Source of the DNA: Bacteroides sp. 224
GTDB lineage: Bacteria > Bacteroidota > Bacteroidia > Bacteroidales > Bacteroidaceae
Direction: 5' to 3'
Length of the DNA: 64,000 nucleotides
Assembly (NCBI RefSeq): GCF_010500995.1
Contig: NZ_QVMK01000001.1
Coordinates: 242,421 to 306,420, forward strand
A program made the position numbers and the translations under genes. Positions 50,002 to 59,275 of the stretch are shown here, piece after piece. The notes beneath the pieces are model-generated. The model made no database searches. It was not told the DNA's origin and was given only the letters and a program-made list of their open reading frames with translations. How positions within the stretch are numbered: position 1 is the first letter of the stretch; every line of letters begins with the position of its first letter.

Positions 50002-50002
50002 C

Positions 50003-50031
50003 GGAAAAACAGGTTGTCTTTCCTCTTTTTT
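50003..50031 (+). terminator. probable terminator of the hut operon
   Basis: GGAAA (50003-50007) pairs with TTTCC (50019-50023), and ACA pairs with TGT inside one mismatch; loop of three bases. Followed by a six-T run at 50026-50031. The stem is short, so confidence is moderate. Confidence 0.5.
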
Positions 50032-50063
50032 GCTTACCCCTTCTGTACTGCCTCTGGCGTGGG

Positions 50064-50151
50064 TAAATGCTACTTGCATTTCCATTAAATGCTTACTTCA
50101 TTCGGATTAAATGAAGTAAGCATTTGCTTTAAATGATAGTAGCATTTAGTC
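50064..50151. repeat. 22-bp-period tandem array, four units (array C)
   Basis: Units start at 50064, 50086, 50108 and 50130, exactly 22 bases apart, and every one begins TAAATG. The first is TAAATGCTACTTGCATTT plus four bases. Units 2 and 3 are nearly reverse complements of each other, as are 1 and 4. Each is a quasi-palindrome of the form AAATG, seven bases, CATTT. A degraded fifth unit may follow at 50152-50173. It lies in the 339-base gap between hutH and the tetR-type gene, which otherwise holds only the terminator and promoter listed. Confidence 0.9.
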
Positions 50152-50251
50152 GGAATGCTTATGGCTTCGCATCAATCTTCCCTAATCGACTGAATATTTA
50201 TGCACTACTGTTAATCTATGTCAAAACCGGAATAAAACACTGGAAACTGAA

Positions 50252-50281
50252 TTTGAGTTTTTAGTTTTCTCTATATCTTTG
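50252..50281 (+). promoter_or_regulatory. Bacteroides-type promoter for the efflux operon
   Basis: TTTG (50252-50255) and TATCTTTG (50274-50281) are separated by 18 bases, one short of the usual spacing. The regulator's ATG follows after 59 bases. An operator for the TetR-type protein would be expected here but no clear palindrome was found. Confidence 0.6.
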
Positions 50282-50340
50282 TCGGCTTGAATAATGATTC
50301 GGATTACTAATGATGTAGTTAGAGCAGAAAAAATGTAATA

Positions 50341-51018
50341 ATGAAAGAACAAAGGAAAGATTCTTCCTCAAAAGAGGTGTTAAGAGAAAGAATTATAAAA
50401 CAAGCGCTTGACGATTTTGCTGTACATGGTATTAAGAGCATCCGGATGGATGATATAGCAAATGCACTTAAAATCTCTAAGCGTACTTTGTATGAGACAT
50501 TTGCGGATAAAGAAACTTTGTTGCGCGAGTGTATCTTATATCATCAAGCTACTTCGAGAGAAACATTGAAAGAGTTGGTGGCAAACTCTACGAATGTGCT
50601 TGAGGTAATATTGAAGTGTTACCAGGCAAGTGTAGAAGCCTATCATAGAGTGAACAAAGCCTTTTTTGAAGACATGAAGAAGTATCCTAAGGTTTACGAA
50701 TTACTTAGGAACAATAAAGAAAAGGATAATGACGTTGCTGTAAACTTCTTGCAGCAAGGGGTTGAACAGGGACTTTTTAGAAATGATATAAACTTTGCCA
50801 TTCTGCATGCAATGTTAAGCGAACAGATGGAGTCGCTAATGAACTCTAAGTTAGGGCAGAAATACGACTTCCTGGAAGTATACGAATCAATTATGTTTAT
50901 CTATTTGCGTGGAATATCAACCGAAAAGGGCGCAAAGGAACTGGAAGAATTTATAAAAGAATATAGAACAGAAAAGAGTAAACAAAGAAATCAAGAAAAT
51001 CAAGACAATAAAAGTTAA
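50341..51018 (+). CDS. TetR/AcrR-family transcriptional regulator
   Basis: A 225-residue DNA-binding regulator. The N-terminal helix-turn-helix domain (about residues 14-62) includes FAVHGIKSIRMDDIANALKI followed by SKRTLYETFADKETLL, the family signature. The C-terminal ligand-binding domain is helical, and the last 25 residues are charged and probably disordered. It is the first gene of the efflux operon, and its stop overlaps the ATG of the outer membrane factor by one base, so it most likely controls the pump and itself. Ligand unknown. Confidence 0.9.
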   Translation: MKEQRKDSSSKEVLRERIIKQALDDFAVHGIKSIRMDDIANALKISKRTLYETFADKETLLRECILYHQATSRETLKELVANSTNVLEVILKCYQASVEAYHRVNKAFFEDMKKYPKVYELLRNNKEKDNDVAVNFLQQGVEQGLFRNDINFAILHAMLSEQMESLMNSKLGQKYDFLEVYESIMFIYLRGISTEKGAKELEEFIKEYRTEKSKQRNQENQDNKS

Positions 51019-52370
51019 TGAACTTAGGTATGAGAAAAGTGAAGTGTTTAATCGGTAGAAAGATGGTGTTTGCTTTAGCCTTAACTATGGCCTTTGGAAG
51101 TGTAAAGGCACAAGAAACTAAAGAAACGCTGACTCTTACGTTGGAACAGGCAATAGAGATTGCTTTGAGTGAGAATCCAACAATAAAGGTTGCCAATGAA
51201 GAAATTACTCTGAAAAAGGTAGCAAAGAAGGAGGCTTATGCAGGACTTCTTCCGGAAGTATCATTGGGCGGAACTTACGAGAGGGCAATAAAAAAGATGT
51301 CTATGTCCATGAATGGGCAGTCATTTGAGGTTGGAACGGATAATACAGCTTCAGGAGGGCTACAAGTAGGACTTCCTATTTTTGCACCAGCTCTTTATAA
51401 AGCCATTAATATGACGAAGACCGATGTTGAATTGGCAGTAGAAAAAGCCCGTTCATCCGAATTGGATATGGTAAATCAAGTAGCAAAGGCATATTATATA
51501 TTGCTTTTATCACAAGATAGTCATGACGTGCTTCAGAAGAGTTATGAACAGTCAGAAGCGAATTTTAATGTTGTGAATGCAAAGTTTGGTCAAGGTGTTG
51601 TTAGTGAATACGATAAAATTAGAGCAGAAGTACAGATGCGGAATTTGCTACCTTCGGTTGTTTCGGCTCGTAATGCAGTAGACTTGGCTAAATTGCAATT
51701 GAAAGTATTAATGGGTGTAGAACCCGAACAAGATATTGCAATTGTAGGAAGCCTGAAAGATTATGAGTTGTTTGTGTTTGGACAACAGTTATTGAAAGAC
51801 CAATTGATATTAGATAATAACAGTGAATTAAGGCAGTTGGATTTAAATACAGAGCTGTTGGATAGGGCTTTGAAAGTGCAAAACACAAATTTCATGCCTA
51901 CATTAACAGCAGGCTTTAATTATCTTTATAGAGCAATGGAAAATAATCTTTCACTTGCACATTATGATTGGAAGCCATATTCTACCTTGAGTCTGACATT
52001 ATCCATTCCTCTCTTTAAGGCTACTAACTTTACGAAGGTTAAGCAAACCAAAATTCAAAAGCATCAATTAATGCTTGGCAGAATAAATACAGAACGCCAA
52101 TTGCAAATGTTAGTAACTTCTTATCAGAACAACATGAATGCAAGTGCAGAGCAGGTTGCAAGTAATAAAGAGAGTGTTCTATTGGCAGAAAAGGGATGTG
52201 AAATCTCGAGGAAACTTTATGAAGTAGGTAAAGGTACTATATTGGAGCTCAATGACTCGGAAGTAGCACTGACACAGACAAAGTTAACTTATCATCAAGC
52301 AATCTATGATTATTTAACTGCTCAGGCTGATCTTGATAAAGTTTTGGGGAAAGAAAGAAATATAAAATAA
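51018..52370 (+). CDS. outer membrane efflux protein (TolC family)
   Basis: A 450-residue outer membrane channel for the downstream RND pump. A signal peptide covers about residues 1-32, with cleavage near VKAQ. Two repeated coiled-coil halves follow, with TLEQAIEIALSENPTIKVAN at the start of the first and GTILELNDSEVALTQTKLTY in the second. The length and long helices fit the OEP family. Start at 51018 overlaps the regulator's stop; an ATG at 51030 is also possible. The membrane fusion gene follows after 16 bases. Confidence 0.9.
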   Translation: MNLGMRKVKCLIGRKMVFALALTMAFGSVKAQETKETLTLTLEQAIEIALSENPTIKVANEEITLKKVAKKEAYAGLLPEVSLGGTYERAIKKMSMSMNGQSFEVGTDNTASGGLQVGLPIFAPALYKAINMTKTDVELAVEKARSSELDMVNQVAKAYYILLLSQDSHDVLQKSYEQSEANFNVVNAKFGQGVVSEYDKIRAEVQMRNLLPSVVSARNAVDLAKLQLKVLMGVEPEQDIAIVGSLKDYELFVFGQQLLKDQLILDNNSELRQLDLNTELLDRALKVQNTNFMPTLTAGFNYLYRAMENNLSLAHYDWKPYSTLSLTLSIPLFKATNFTKVKQTKIQKHQLMLGRINTERQLQMLVTSYQNNMNASAEQVASNKESVLLAEKGCEISRKLYEVGKGTILELNDSEVALTQTKLTYHQAIYDYLTAQADLDKVLGKERNIK

Positions 52371-52386
52371 AAAGAAAAAGAATACA

Positions 52387-53406
52387 ATGAAAAAGAGTTT
52401 TTATTTGATTGCTTTAGTTGCTGTTGCAATTATAAGCTCATGTTCCGGAGGTGGAAAAGATGATTCTACTGTAGAAAAGAAAGAAGATAAACCGATTGTT
52501 AAATTGGCAAAGGTGGCTTCTCGTCCTGTAGATCATCTTGTTGAATATACTGCTACGGTAGAAGCTGAGGTTATAAATAACATAGCTCCAAGTGTACCTG
52601 TGCGTATCAATCGTATTATGGTAGAGGTGGGAGATCGTGTAGTAAAAGGGCAGAAACTGGTAGATATGGATGCTTCTAACCTTCAACAACTGAAATTTCA
52701 ATTGGAGAATCAGGAAATAGAATTCAAACGTATGGATGAACTTTATAAAGTAGGTGGAATCTCCAAATCAGATTGGGATGCTTTCAAAACGTCATTGGAT
52801 GTAATGAAAACATCTTATAAGAATTTGTTGGAAAACACTTCTTTAGTGAGCCCAATCAACGGAGTAGTCACTGCTCGTAACTATGATAATGGTGATATGT
52901 TTAAAAGTGAAAAACCGGTATTAGTAGTTGAACAAATCAACCCCGTTAAGCTTATGGTAAACGTTTCCGAAACTTATTTCACACAGATTCAAAAAGGAGC
53001 TTCGGTATCTATTAAGTTTGATGTATATGGAGATGAAGAGTTTACAGGAAGAGTAAGTTTGGTTTATCCTACCATTGATCCGGCTACTCGTACATTCCCA
53101 ATGGAAATCAAATTGGATAACAAAGATCAAAGAGTGCGTCCGGGAATGTTTGCCCGTGTAACCATAAACTTCGGAACACGCAACAGCGTGGTAGTACCCG
53201 ATGTAGCCATCGTGAAACAAGCAGGATCGGGAGACAGATACGTATATGTATACAAGAACGGAAAAGTATCTTATAATAAAGTAGAACTTGGACGTCGTAT
53301 GGATTCAGAATACGAGCTGCTTTCGGGTGTAGATAACGGATCAGAGGTAGTTATCGCAGGTCAGGCACGCTTGCTCAACGATATGGAAGTAGAAGTTAGT
53401 AAGTAA
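52387..53406 (+). CDS. RND efflux periplasmic adaptor, lipoprotein
   Basis: A 339-residue membrane fusion protein linking the inner-membrane pump to the outer membrane channel. A lipoprotein signal is clear: a hydrophobic segment, then AIISSC with the lipidated Cys19. A lipoyl half-motif (VEVGDRVVKGQKLVDMDASN), a short coiled-coil hairpin (about residues 98-140), the second lipoyl half (TSLVSPINGVVTARNYDNGD) and beta-barrel domains follow in the usual order. It lies 21 bases before the RND gene. Confidence 0.92.
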   Translation: MKKSFYLIALVAVAIISSCSGGGKDDSTVEKKEDKPIVKLAKVASRPVDHLVEYTATVEAEVINNIAPSVPVRINRIMVEVGDRVVKGQKLVDMDASNLQQLKFQLENQEIEFKRMDELYKVGGISKSDWDAFKTSLDVMKTSYKNLLENTSLVSPINGVVTARNYDNGDMFKSEKPVLVVEQINPVKLMVNVSETYFTQIQKGASVSIKFDVYGDEEFTGRVSLVYPTIDPATRTFPMEIKLDNKDQRVRPGMFARVTINFGTRNSVVVPDVAIVKQAGSGDRYVYVYKNGKVSYNKVELGRRMDSEYELLSGVDNGSEVVIAGQARLLNDMEVEVSK

Positions 53407-53427
53407 CAGAATTAAAACGAATACAGT

Positions 53428-56400
53428 ATGAGTATATACGAAGGATCGGTTAAGAAACCGATTATGACCGCACTTTGCTTTGTAGCAGTAGTGATTTTCG
53501 GTCTTTTCTCCTTGACAAAACTACCGGTCGACTTGCTTCCGGATATTGAGACAAATACCATCATGGTAATGACCTCTTATCCCGGTGCCAGTGCGTCGGA
53601 TATTGAAAATAACGTTTCGCGTCCTTTGGAAAATGTGCTGAATACAGTAAGTAACCTGAAGCACGTAAGTTCAAGATCGTCAGAAAACATCTCAGTAATC
53701 ACATTAGAGTTTGAATATGGTTATGACATTGATGTGCTGACAAATGATGTACGCGATAAACTGGACATGATTTCGTCTTCTCTTCCCGATGATGCGGAAA
53801 CCCCTATCATCTTTAAGTTTAGTACAGACATGATTCCTATTATCATGCTATCCGTACAAGCAGAAGAAAGTCAGGCAGCACTTTATAAGATTCTGGATGA
53901 TAATGTGGCAAATCCCTTGGCACGTATTCCCGGGGTAGGAACGGTATCTGTGTCTGGTGCACCCAAACGCGAAATACAAGTGTATTGCGACCCCAACAAG
54001 TTGGAAGCCTATAACTTGAGTATAGAAACAATTAGTGCTATTATCGGAGCAGAGAATAGAAACATTCCCGGAGGTAACTTTGACATCGGAAACGAAACCT
54101 ACGCACTACGTGTAGAAGGAGAGTTTAAAGATGCAGACGAGATGAAAAACATCATAGTAGCTGTGCACAACGGAGCCAGTGTACATTTAACCGATGTGGC
54201 TACTATCACCGATACCGTAGAAGAACGTGCACAAGAAGCCTATACCAATGGCAAGCGCGGAGCAATGATTATTGTTCAGAAGCAGTCCGGAGCCAACTCC
54301 GTAGCCATTGTAGAGAAGGTAATGAAAGAGCTTCCTAATTTGCAGAAGAACTTGCCTTCGGACATCAAATTGGGTATAATCTTTGATACGTCGGAGAACA
54401 TTCTGAACACCATCAATAGTTTAAGTGATACCGTAAGAGATGCGTTGCTTTTCGTGGTGCTTGTGGTATTTGTGTTCTTAGGTAGATGGAGAGCTACACT
54501 TATTATCTCTATCACCATTCCTCTTTCGTTGATATCATCATTTATCTATCTGGCGATATCCGGCAATACCATTAATATTATCTCTCTGTCTTCCCTCTCC
54601 ATTGCGATAGGTATGGTGGTGGATGATGCCATTGTGGTATTGGAGAATGTCACGACGCACATTGAGCGAGGGTCCGATCCTAAACAAGCAGCTATTCATG
54701 GTACTAACGAGGTAGCTATATCGGTAATTGCGTCTACATTAACCATGCTTGCCGTGTTCTTCCCTCTGACCATGATTACAGGTATGACAGGGGTGCTTTT
54801 CAAACAATTGGGTTGGATGATGTGTACAATCATGATAGTATCTACCGTGGCTGCTCTTTCTCTTACCCCGATGTTGTGTTCGCAACTGCTACGTTTACAG
54901 AAAAAGCAATCTAAGACTTTCACTGTTATTTATACTCCTATTCAGAAAGCGCTCGATGCATTAGATAAGTGGTATGCCAATATGCTGAACTGGGCTGTAC
55001 GTCATCGTCTGGTTGTGATCTTATTGTGTGTAGCATTCTTCGTGTTGAGTTTGTTCTCTGCCAAAGGTATTAGTACAGAGTTCTTCCCTGTGCAAGATAA
55101 CGGACAGATTACAGCCACCCTCGAAACACCTATAGGTACACGTATGGAGGTGGCCAGAGATTTATCAACCAAATTGGTAAATGAATGGTTAAGCAAATAT
55201 CCCGAAATACAAGTGTGTAACTTCCGTGTAGGACAGGCCGATTCGGATAACGTATTTGCCTCTCTTTCGGAAAACGGACCGCACATTGTTTCGTTCAATA
55301 TTAAGCTTTCGAATCCCGGCGAACGTAAACGCAAAAAAGAACGTAGTATGACGGAGGTAGGCGATGAAATGCGTAACGACTTACTGGCATACCCGGAATT
55401 CAGCAAAGTGAAAGTGGTTGTTGGAGGTAATAGCGGTATGGGTGGACAATCTACCGCCGACTTTGAAATCTATGGATATGATATGGCGTTAACTGATATG
55501 GTGGCCGATACATTGAAACATAAACTCTTTAATATTAAAGGGGTATCGGAAGTAAATATCAGTCGTGGCGACTATCAACCTGAGTTCCAAGTAGATTTCG
55601 ACCGCGAGAAGTTAGCACTGCATGGCTTGAACCTTTCTACTGCCGGTAACTATCTTCGTAACCGTGTGAACGGATCTACAGCATCGAAGTATCGTGAAGA
55701 TGGCGACGAGTATGATATTGTGGTGCGTTATGCTCCCGAATACCGTACAAGCATTGCAAGCTTAGAAGACATCATTATATATAATAATGCAGGAAAACCT
55801 GTTCGTGTAAGAGATGTTGGTAAAGTGGTAGAACGCTTTACTCCTCCTACCATCGAGCGTAAAGACCGTGAACGTATTGTTACAGTTTCGGCTGTAATAT
55901 CAGGAGCGGCTTTAGGAGATGTAGTGGCCGAAGGTAAAAAGGTGATTGACTCTATGGAACTTCCGGCTGGTATAAATGTGCAAATTGCGGGTACGTACGA
56001 AGATCAGGTAGAATCTTTTGCCGATTTGGCTACCTTAGGGGTACTTATCATCGTGCTTGTATTTATTGTGATGGCGGCACAGTTTGAATCTTTATCCTAT
56101 CCGTTTATCATTATGTTCTCTGTACCTTTTGCGGTGAGTGGGGTGTTGATGGCTCTATTCATTTCCGGAAGTACGTTAAGTGTAATGAGTTTGCTGGGAG
56201 GTATCATGCTTATTGGTATTGTGGTGAAGAATGGTATTGTGCTTATCGACTACATTATATTGTGTCGCGAGCGTGGACAAGCCGTAATATACTCGGTAGT
56301 AACCGCAGGTAAGAGCCGTCTTCGCCCGGTATTAATGACTACGCTGACTACCATTCTTGGTATGATTCCGATGGCTGTTAGTTCAGGACAAGGAGCAGAA

Positions 56401-56616
56401 ATGTGGCGCCCGATGGGTATTTCGGTTATTGGTGGTTTAACAGTATCTACTGTTCTGACACTTGTATTGGTGCCGGTTCTTTATTGTGTATTTGCAGGGG
56501 TAGGTATTAAGCGTCAGCGCAGATCTTTAAAAAAGAAAGCAGAGCTTGACGAATACTATGAAGCAAATAAAGATAAGATGTTGAAGAATAAAAAGAAATC
56601 AAACATAGAAGAATGA
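53428..56616 (+). CDS. RND-family multidrug efflux transporter (AcrB-like)
   Basis: A 1062-residue proton-driven inner membrane pump of the HAE1 type. It has twelve predicted transmembrane helices in two repeats, with large periplasmic loops after helices 1 and 7. Proton relay residues are present: the Asp pair in AIGMVVDDAIVVLENV (helix 4) and the Lys in GIVVKNGIVLIDYI (helix 10). PVDLLPDIETNTIMV follows helix 1. The absence of heavy-metal (CusA) motifs favours drugs, dyes or bile-type compounds as substrates, but this is inference. The stop overlaps the next gene by 4 bases. Confidence 0.95.
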   Translation: MSIYEGSVKKPIMTALCFVAVVIFGLFSLTKLPVDLLPDIETNTIMVMTSYPGASASDIENNVSRPLENVLNTVSNLKHVSSRSSENISVITLEFEYGYDIDVLTNDVRDKLDMISSSLPDDAETPIIFKFSTDMIPIIMLSVQAEESQAALYKILDDNVANPLARIPGVGTVSVSGAPKREIQVYCDPNKLEAYNLSIETISAIIGAENRNIPGGNFDIGNETYALRVEGEFKDADEMKNIIVAVHNGASVHLTDVATITDTVEERAQEAYTNGKRGAMIIVQKQSGANSVAIVEKVMKELPNLQKNLPSDIKLGIIFDTSENILNTINSLSDTVRDALLFVVLVVFVFLGRWRATLIISITIPLSLISSFIYLAISGNTINIISLSSLSIAIGMVVDDAIVVLENVTTHIERGSDPKQAAIHGTNEVAISVIASTLTMLAVFFPLTMITGMTGVLFKQLGWMMCTIMIVSTVAALSLTPMLCSQLLRLQKKQSKTFTVIYTPIQKALDALDKWYANMLNWAVRHRLVVILLCVAFFVLSLFSAKGISTEFFPVQDNGQITATLETPIGTRMEVARDLSTKLVNEWLSKYPEIQVCNFRVGQADSDNVFASLSENGPHIVSFNIKLSNPGERKRKKERSMTEVGDEMRNDLLAYPEFSKVKVVVGGNSGMGGQSTADFEIYGYDMALTDMVADTLKHKLFNIKGVSEVNISRGDYQPEFQVDFDREKLALHGLNLSTAGNYLRNRVNGSTASKYREDGDEYDIVVRYAPEYRTSIASLEDIIIYNNAGKPVRVRDVGKVVERFTPPTIERKDRERIVTVSAVISGAALGDVVAEGKKVIDSMELPAGINVQIAGTYEDQVESFADLATLGVLIIVLVFIVMAAQFESLSYPFIIMFSVPFAVSGVLMALFISGSTLSVMSLLGGIMLIGIVVKNGIVLIDYIILCRERGQAVIYSVVTAGKSRLRPVLMTTLTTILGMIPMAVSSGQGAEMWRPMGISVIGGLTVSTVLTLVLVPVLYCVFAGVGIKRQRRSLKKKAELDEYYEANKDKMLKNKKKSNIEE

Positions 56617-56906
56617 AATCAGTATTAATAACATTTGACCAGGCGCACTATGAGAATGTAATTGCTACCCTCGAACGTATGAACTGCCGCGGCTTTACAT
56701 ACTGGGATAGGGTGCAAGGACGTGGTTCTAAAACCGGTCAACCTCATTTCGGAAGCCATGCATGGCCTTCAATGAACTCAGCTATTATTGCAGTAGTAGA
56801 AGATTCGAGAGTAGAAAACTTACTTGCTGCATTAAAAGAACTGGATAAGAAAAAAGATCAGTTAGGGCTCCGTGCTTTTGTGTGGGGTATAGAGCAATCT
56901 ATTTAA
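56613..56906 (+). CDS. small PII-like protein at the end of the efflux operon
   Basis: A 97-residue soluble protein that looks like a PII/CutA-type ferredoxin-like fold. It begins MKSVLITFDQAHYENVIATL, has a loop region with QGRGSKTGQPHFGSHAWPS where PII proteins carry the T-loop, and ends with an alternating strand/helix pattern (AIIAVVEDSRVENLLAALKE). It starts inside the end of the RND gene (4-base overlap), so it is translationally coupled to the pump, and a terminator follows. A regulatory or metal/ligand-sensing role is likely but unproven; similar small genes follow some RND operons. Confidence 0.65.
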   Translation: MKSVLITFDQAHYENVIATLERMNCRGFTYWDRVQGRGSKTGQPHFGSHAWPSMNSAIIAVVEDSRVENLLAALKELDKKKDQLGLRAFVWGIEQSI

Positions 56907-56927
56907 ATTGATTGAAAATAGATAACT

Positions 56928-56971
56928 AAAGGGAGAGTCTACATTATTTGTAAGATTCTCCCTTTCTTTTT
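56928..56971 (+). terminator. intrinsic terminator of the efflux operon
   Basis: AAAGGGAGAGTCT (56928-56940) pairs with AGATTCTCCCTTT (56953-56965) with one mismatch, followed by CTTTTTAT. Ends the regulator-pump-PII-like operon. Confidence 0.85.
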
Positions 56972-56992
56972 ATCCTTTTATTTATCTTTGCC

Positions 56993-57000
56993 CACTCTTT
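56993..57000 (+). promoter_or_regulatory. -7 element for the SGNH-MBOAT operon
   Basis: TATCTTTG matches TAnnTTTG and lies 22 bases before the first ATG. No clear -33 element in the T-rich sequence upstream. Confidence 0.5.
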
Positions 57001-57021
57001 GTTTTAACAGGGATAAGAAGA

Positions 57022-58392
57022 ATGAAGAACTATTTATCACATACACTTTGGTTAACACTACTTTTGCTGATTATTCTTCTTGGGATGAATTGGCTACCGG
57101 CCATTACTATTAATGGATATACCTTAAGAAAGGTTGATTTATTAAGCGACATACGACCACCGGAAACAGAAGAATTTGTTGATACATTATCATTACCTCC
57201 AATTCCGGTTGTGAAGCCGGCATTTGTAGATACATGCATGACGGGACTTACCTGCATTCAGGATTATAGCGATTCTACTCTCAGAGGGATGATTCCTTTT
57301 TACCGGGCACTCAGTAATATGGATTCTCTTGAAAGGCCTGTGCGCATTGCCATGTTTGGCGATTCGTTTATCGAAGCCGATATCTTTACCGCCGACCTTA
57401 GAGAGATGCTTCAACAAAAATATGGAGGCTGCGGGGTTGGCTATGTGGATGTTACATCTACAACGTATGGCTTTCGTCCTACTGTTCGTCATTCTTTTCG
57501 TGGTTGGAGAAGTCATGCTGCCACTGATAGCACTTATTTCGATCGGAAGAAACAAGGCATTTCCTGCCGCTATTTTATTCCCACCCCCGGAGCCCATGTG
57601 GAGCTAAACGGGCAAACAAAATATGCAACCCTACTGGACACTTGCCAGGAAGCATCAATCTATTTCTATACACACGGATCATTGGAACTGACGGCTTCGG
57701 TTAATCGTTCTGCCAAGCAGCAACAGCAATTTACGAAGTCGAACCATCTACAACAAATGAAGGTGAAAGGAGATATCGGCTCAATACGTTGGACTGTGAA
57801 CCGGGCGGATACAACAATTTTCTATGGTGTTGCTATGGATGCAGAAACAGGTATCTCGGTAGATAACTATTCGTTGCGCTCAAGTTCGGGACTTTCTTTG
57901 CGGTACATACCTGCCAAAACATTGAAAGATTTTAATGATCTGCGACCATACGACTTGATCATCTTACAATATGGTTTGAACGTAGCTACTTCTCGTGGCT
58001 CTAATTACGACAGCTATCAGAAAGGATTGCTGGCCACCATTGAACACCTGAAAGAATGTTTCCCCCAAGCCGGATTCCTATTACTCAGTGTGGGAGATCG
58101 TAACTACCGTTCGGATAGCGGAGAGATGCGAACCATGCTTGGTGTAAAGAACCTGATACGCTATCAGCAAAATATTGCGGCAGAGAGTTCCATTGCCTTC
58201 TGGAATATGTTCGAGGCTATGGGAGGAGAAGGAAGTATGGCTCAGTTAGTAAATGCAAAGCCACCTATGGCAAACTACGATTATACACATATTAATTTTA
58301 AAGGCGGTAAGCATTTGGCTACATTATTATATGATGTACTAATCTATGGTAAAGAACAATATGACAGGAGATGTGCTTATGAAAAGGAATAG
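57022..58392 (+). CDS. SGNH/GDSL-hydrolase-like membrane-anchored protein
   Basis: A 456-residue protein with an N-terminal transmembrane segment (about residues 9-27) and a periplasmic SGNH-type domain. The nucleophile block is MFGDSFIEAD with Ser115. LIILQYGLNVA is the probable block with the oxyanion residues, and YDYTHINFKGGKHLA near the C-terminus supplies the Asp-x-x-His pair. A large insertion (about residues 140-300) lies between the blocks. The protein resembles the partner proteins that work with MBOAT O-acyltransferases. The next gene starts inside its 3' end (14-base overlap). Confidence 0.75.
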   Translation: MKNYLSHTLWLTLLLLIILLGMNWLPAITINGYTLRKVDLLSDIRPPETEEFVDTLSLPPIPVVKPAFVDTCMTGLTCIQDYSDSTLRGMIPFYRALSNMDSLERPVRIAMFGDSFIEADIFTADLREMLQQKYGGCGVGYVDVTSTTYGFRPTVRHSFRGWRSHAATDSTYFDRKKQGISCRYFIPTPGAHVELNGQTKYATLLDTCQEASIYFYTHGSLELTASVNRSAKQQQQFTKSNHLQQMKVKGDIGSIRWTVNRADTTIFYGVAMDAETGISVDNYSLRSSSGLSLRYIPAKTLKDFNDLRPYDLIILQYGLNVATSRGSNYDSYQKGLLATIEHLKECFPQAGFLLLSVGDRNYRSDSGEMRTMLGVKNLIRYQQNIAAESSIAFWNMFEAMGGEGSMAQLVNAKPPMANYDYTHINFKGGKHLATLLYDVLIYGKEQYDRRCAYEKE

Positions 58393-59275
58393 TTTACGAT
58401 TAATAGGGACTTTACTCTTTTTCTTTTTGGGGCTTTCTGTTGCGTTTGCTCAGGATCAGATTCCGGTGCAACCTAAACCCGATTCAATTTTAATAATTAA
58501 ACCATTAAGGGAGATTATGAAAGTAGATTCGGTTTTTGTTTCTATAACCATGCCGGAGTCATTTGTGGGACTGAATGATAATTGTATTATAGACCCCAAT
58601 GAAACGCTAACCCCTTTTTTGGAACATTTGCGGCTATTGAGAGCCGGAGCATCTCGTGATAGCATCCGGGTTGTGCATATTGGAGACAGTCATGTACGAG
58701 GCCATATCTATCCGCAAGCTACGGGTGCTCGGCTGAAAGAGGATTTCGGAGCTGTGATTTATACAGATATGGGGGTGAATGGGGCAACCTCACTAACATT
58801 TACCCATGCTCAGCGTATTGCCGATATTGTGAACTTAAAACCGGATTTATTAATCCTCTCATTCGGCACAAATGAAAGCCATAATAAAAAGTACAATCAG
58901 AATATCCATTATAACCAAATAGATGAACTGGTTAAATTGCTGCGAGCAGATTTACCGAATATTCCCATCTTGTTAACTACTCCTCCGGGAGCTTACGAGA
59001 GTTTTCGACAACGAAAAAGAAGACGGACTTATTCGGTTAACCCACGTACCATCACGGCAGTTGAAACCATTTTCCGTTATGCCAGAAATCATAAACTGGC
59101 CGTATGGGATTTATTTGCGGCTGTTGGTGGTGCCGAGCGTGCTGCAAAAAACTGGTGGGATTCTAATTTAATGAGACTGGATCATATACATTACTTGCCC
59201 GAAGGTTATGTGCTGCAAGGCGAGTTACTGTACGAAGCAATTATTAAAGAATACAATACTTATGTCTCTTTTTGA
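58379..59275 (+). CDS. secreted SGNH/GDSL-hydrolase-like protein
   Basis: A 298-residue protein with a signal peptide (cleavage near SVAFAQ, about residue 24). VVHIGDSHVRGH contains the nucleophile Ser104, LLILSFGTNESH is the Gly/Asn block, and RLDHIHYLPEGYVLQGELL is the catalytic Asp-x-x-His region. Likely a periplasmic esterase or O-acetyltransferase. I choose the ATG at 58379 because it begins a proper signal peptide and has GGAG 8 bases upstream; an ATG at 58346 would add 11 unrelated residues. It overlaps both neighbours by 14 bases. Confidence 0.78.
   Translation: MKRNSLRLIGTLLFFFLGLSVAFAQDQIPVQPKPDSILIIKPLREIMKVDSVFVSITMPESFVGLNDNCIIDPNETLTPFLEHLRLLRAGASRDSIRVVHIGDSHVRGHIYPQATGARLKEDFGAVIYTDMGVNGATSLTFTHAQRIADIVNLKPDLLILSFGTNESHNKKYNQNIHYNQIDELVKLLRADLPNIPILLTTPPGAYESFRQRKRRRTYSVNPRTITAVETIFRYARNHKLAVWDLFAAVGGAERAAKNWWDSNLMRLDHIHYLPEGYVLQGELLYEAIIKEYNTYVSF

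Noticed and set aside
50064..50151. Array C as operators of the adjacent TetR-type regulator
   Set aside because: Related units occur in arrays A and D, far from this gene, and array C lies more than 100 bases upstream of the promoter's -33 element.
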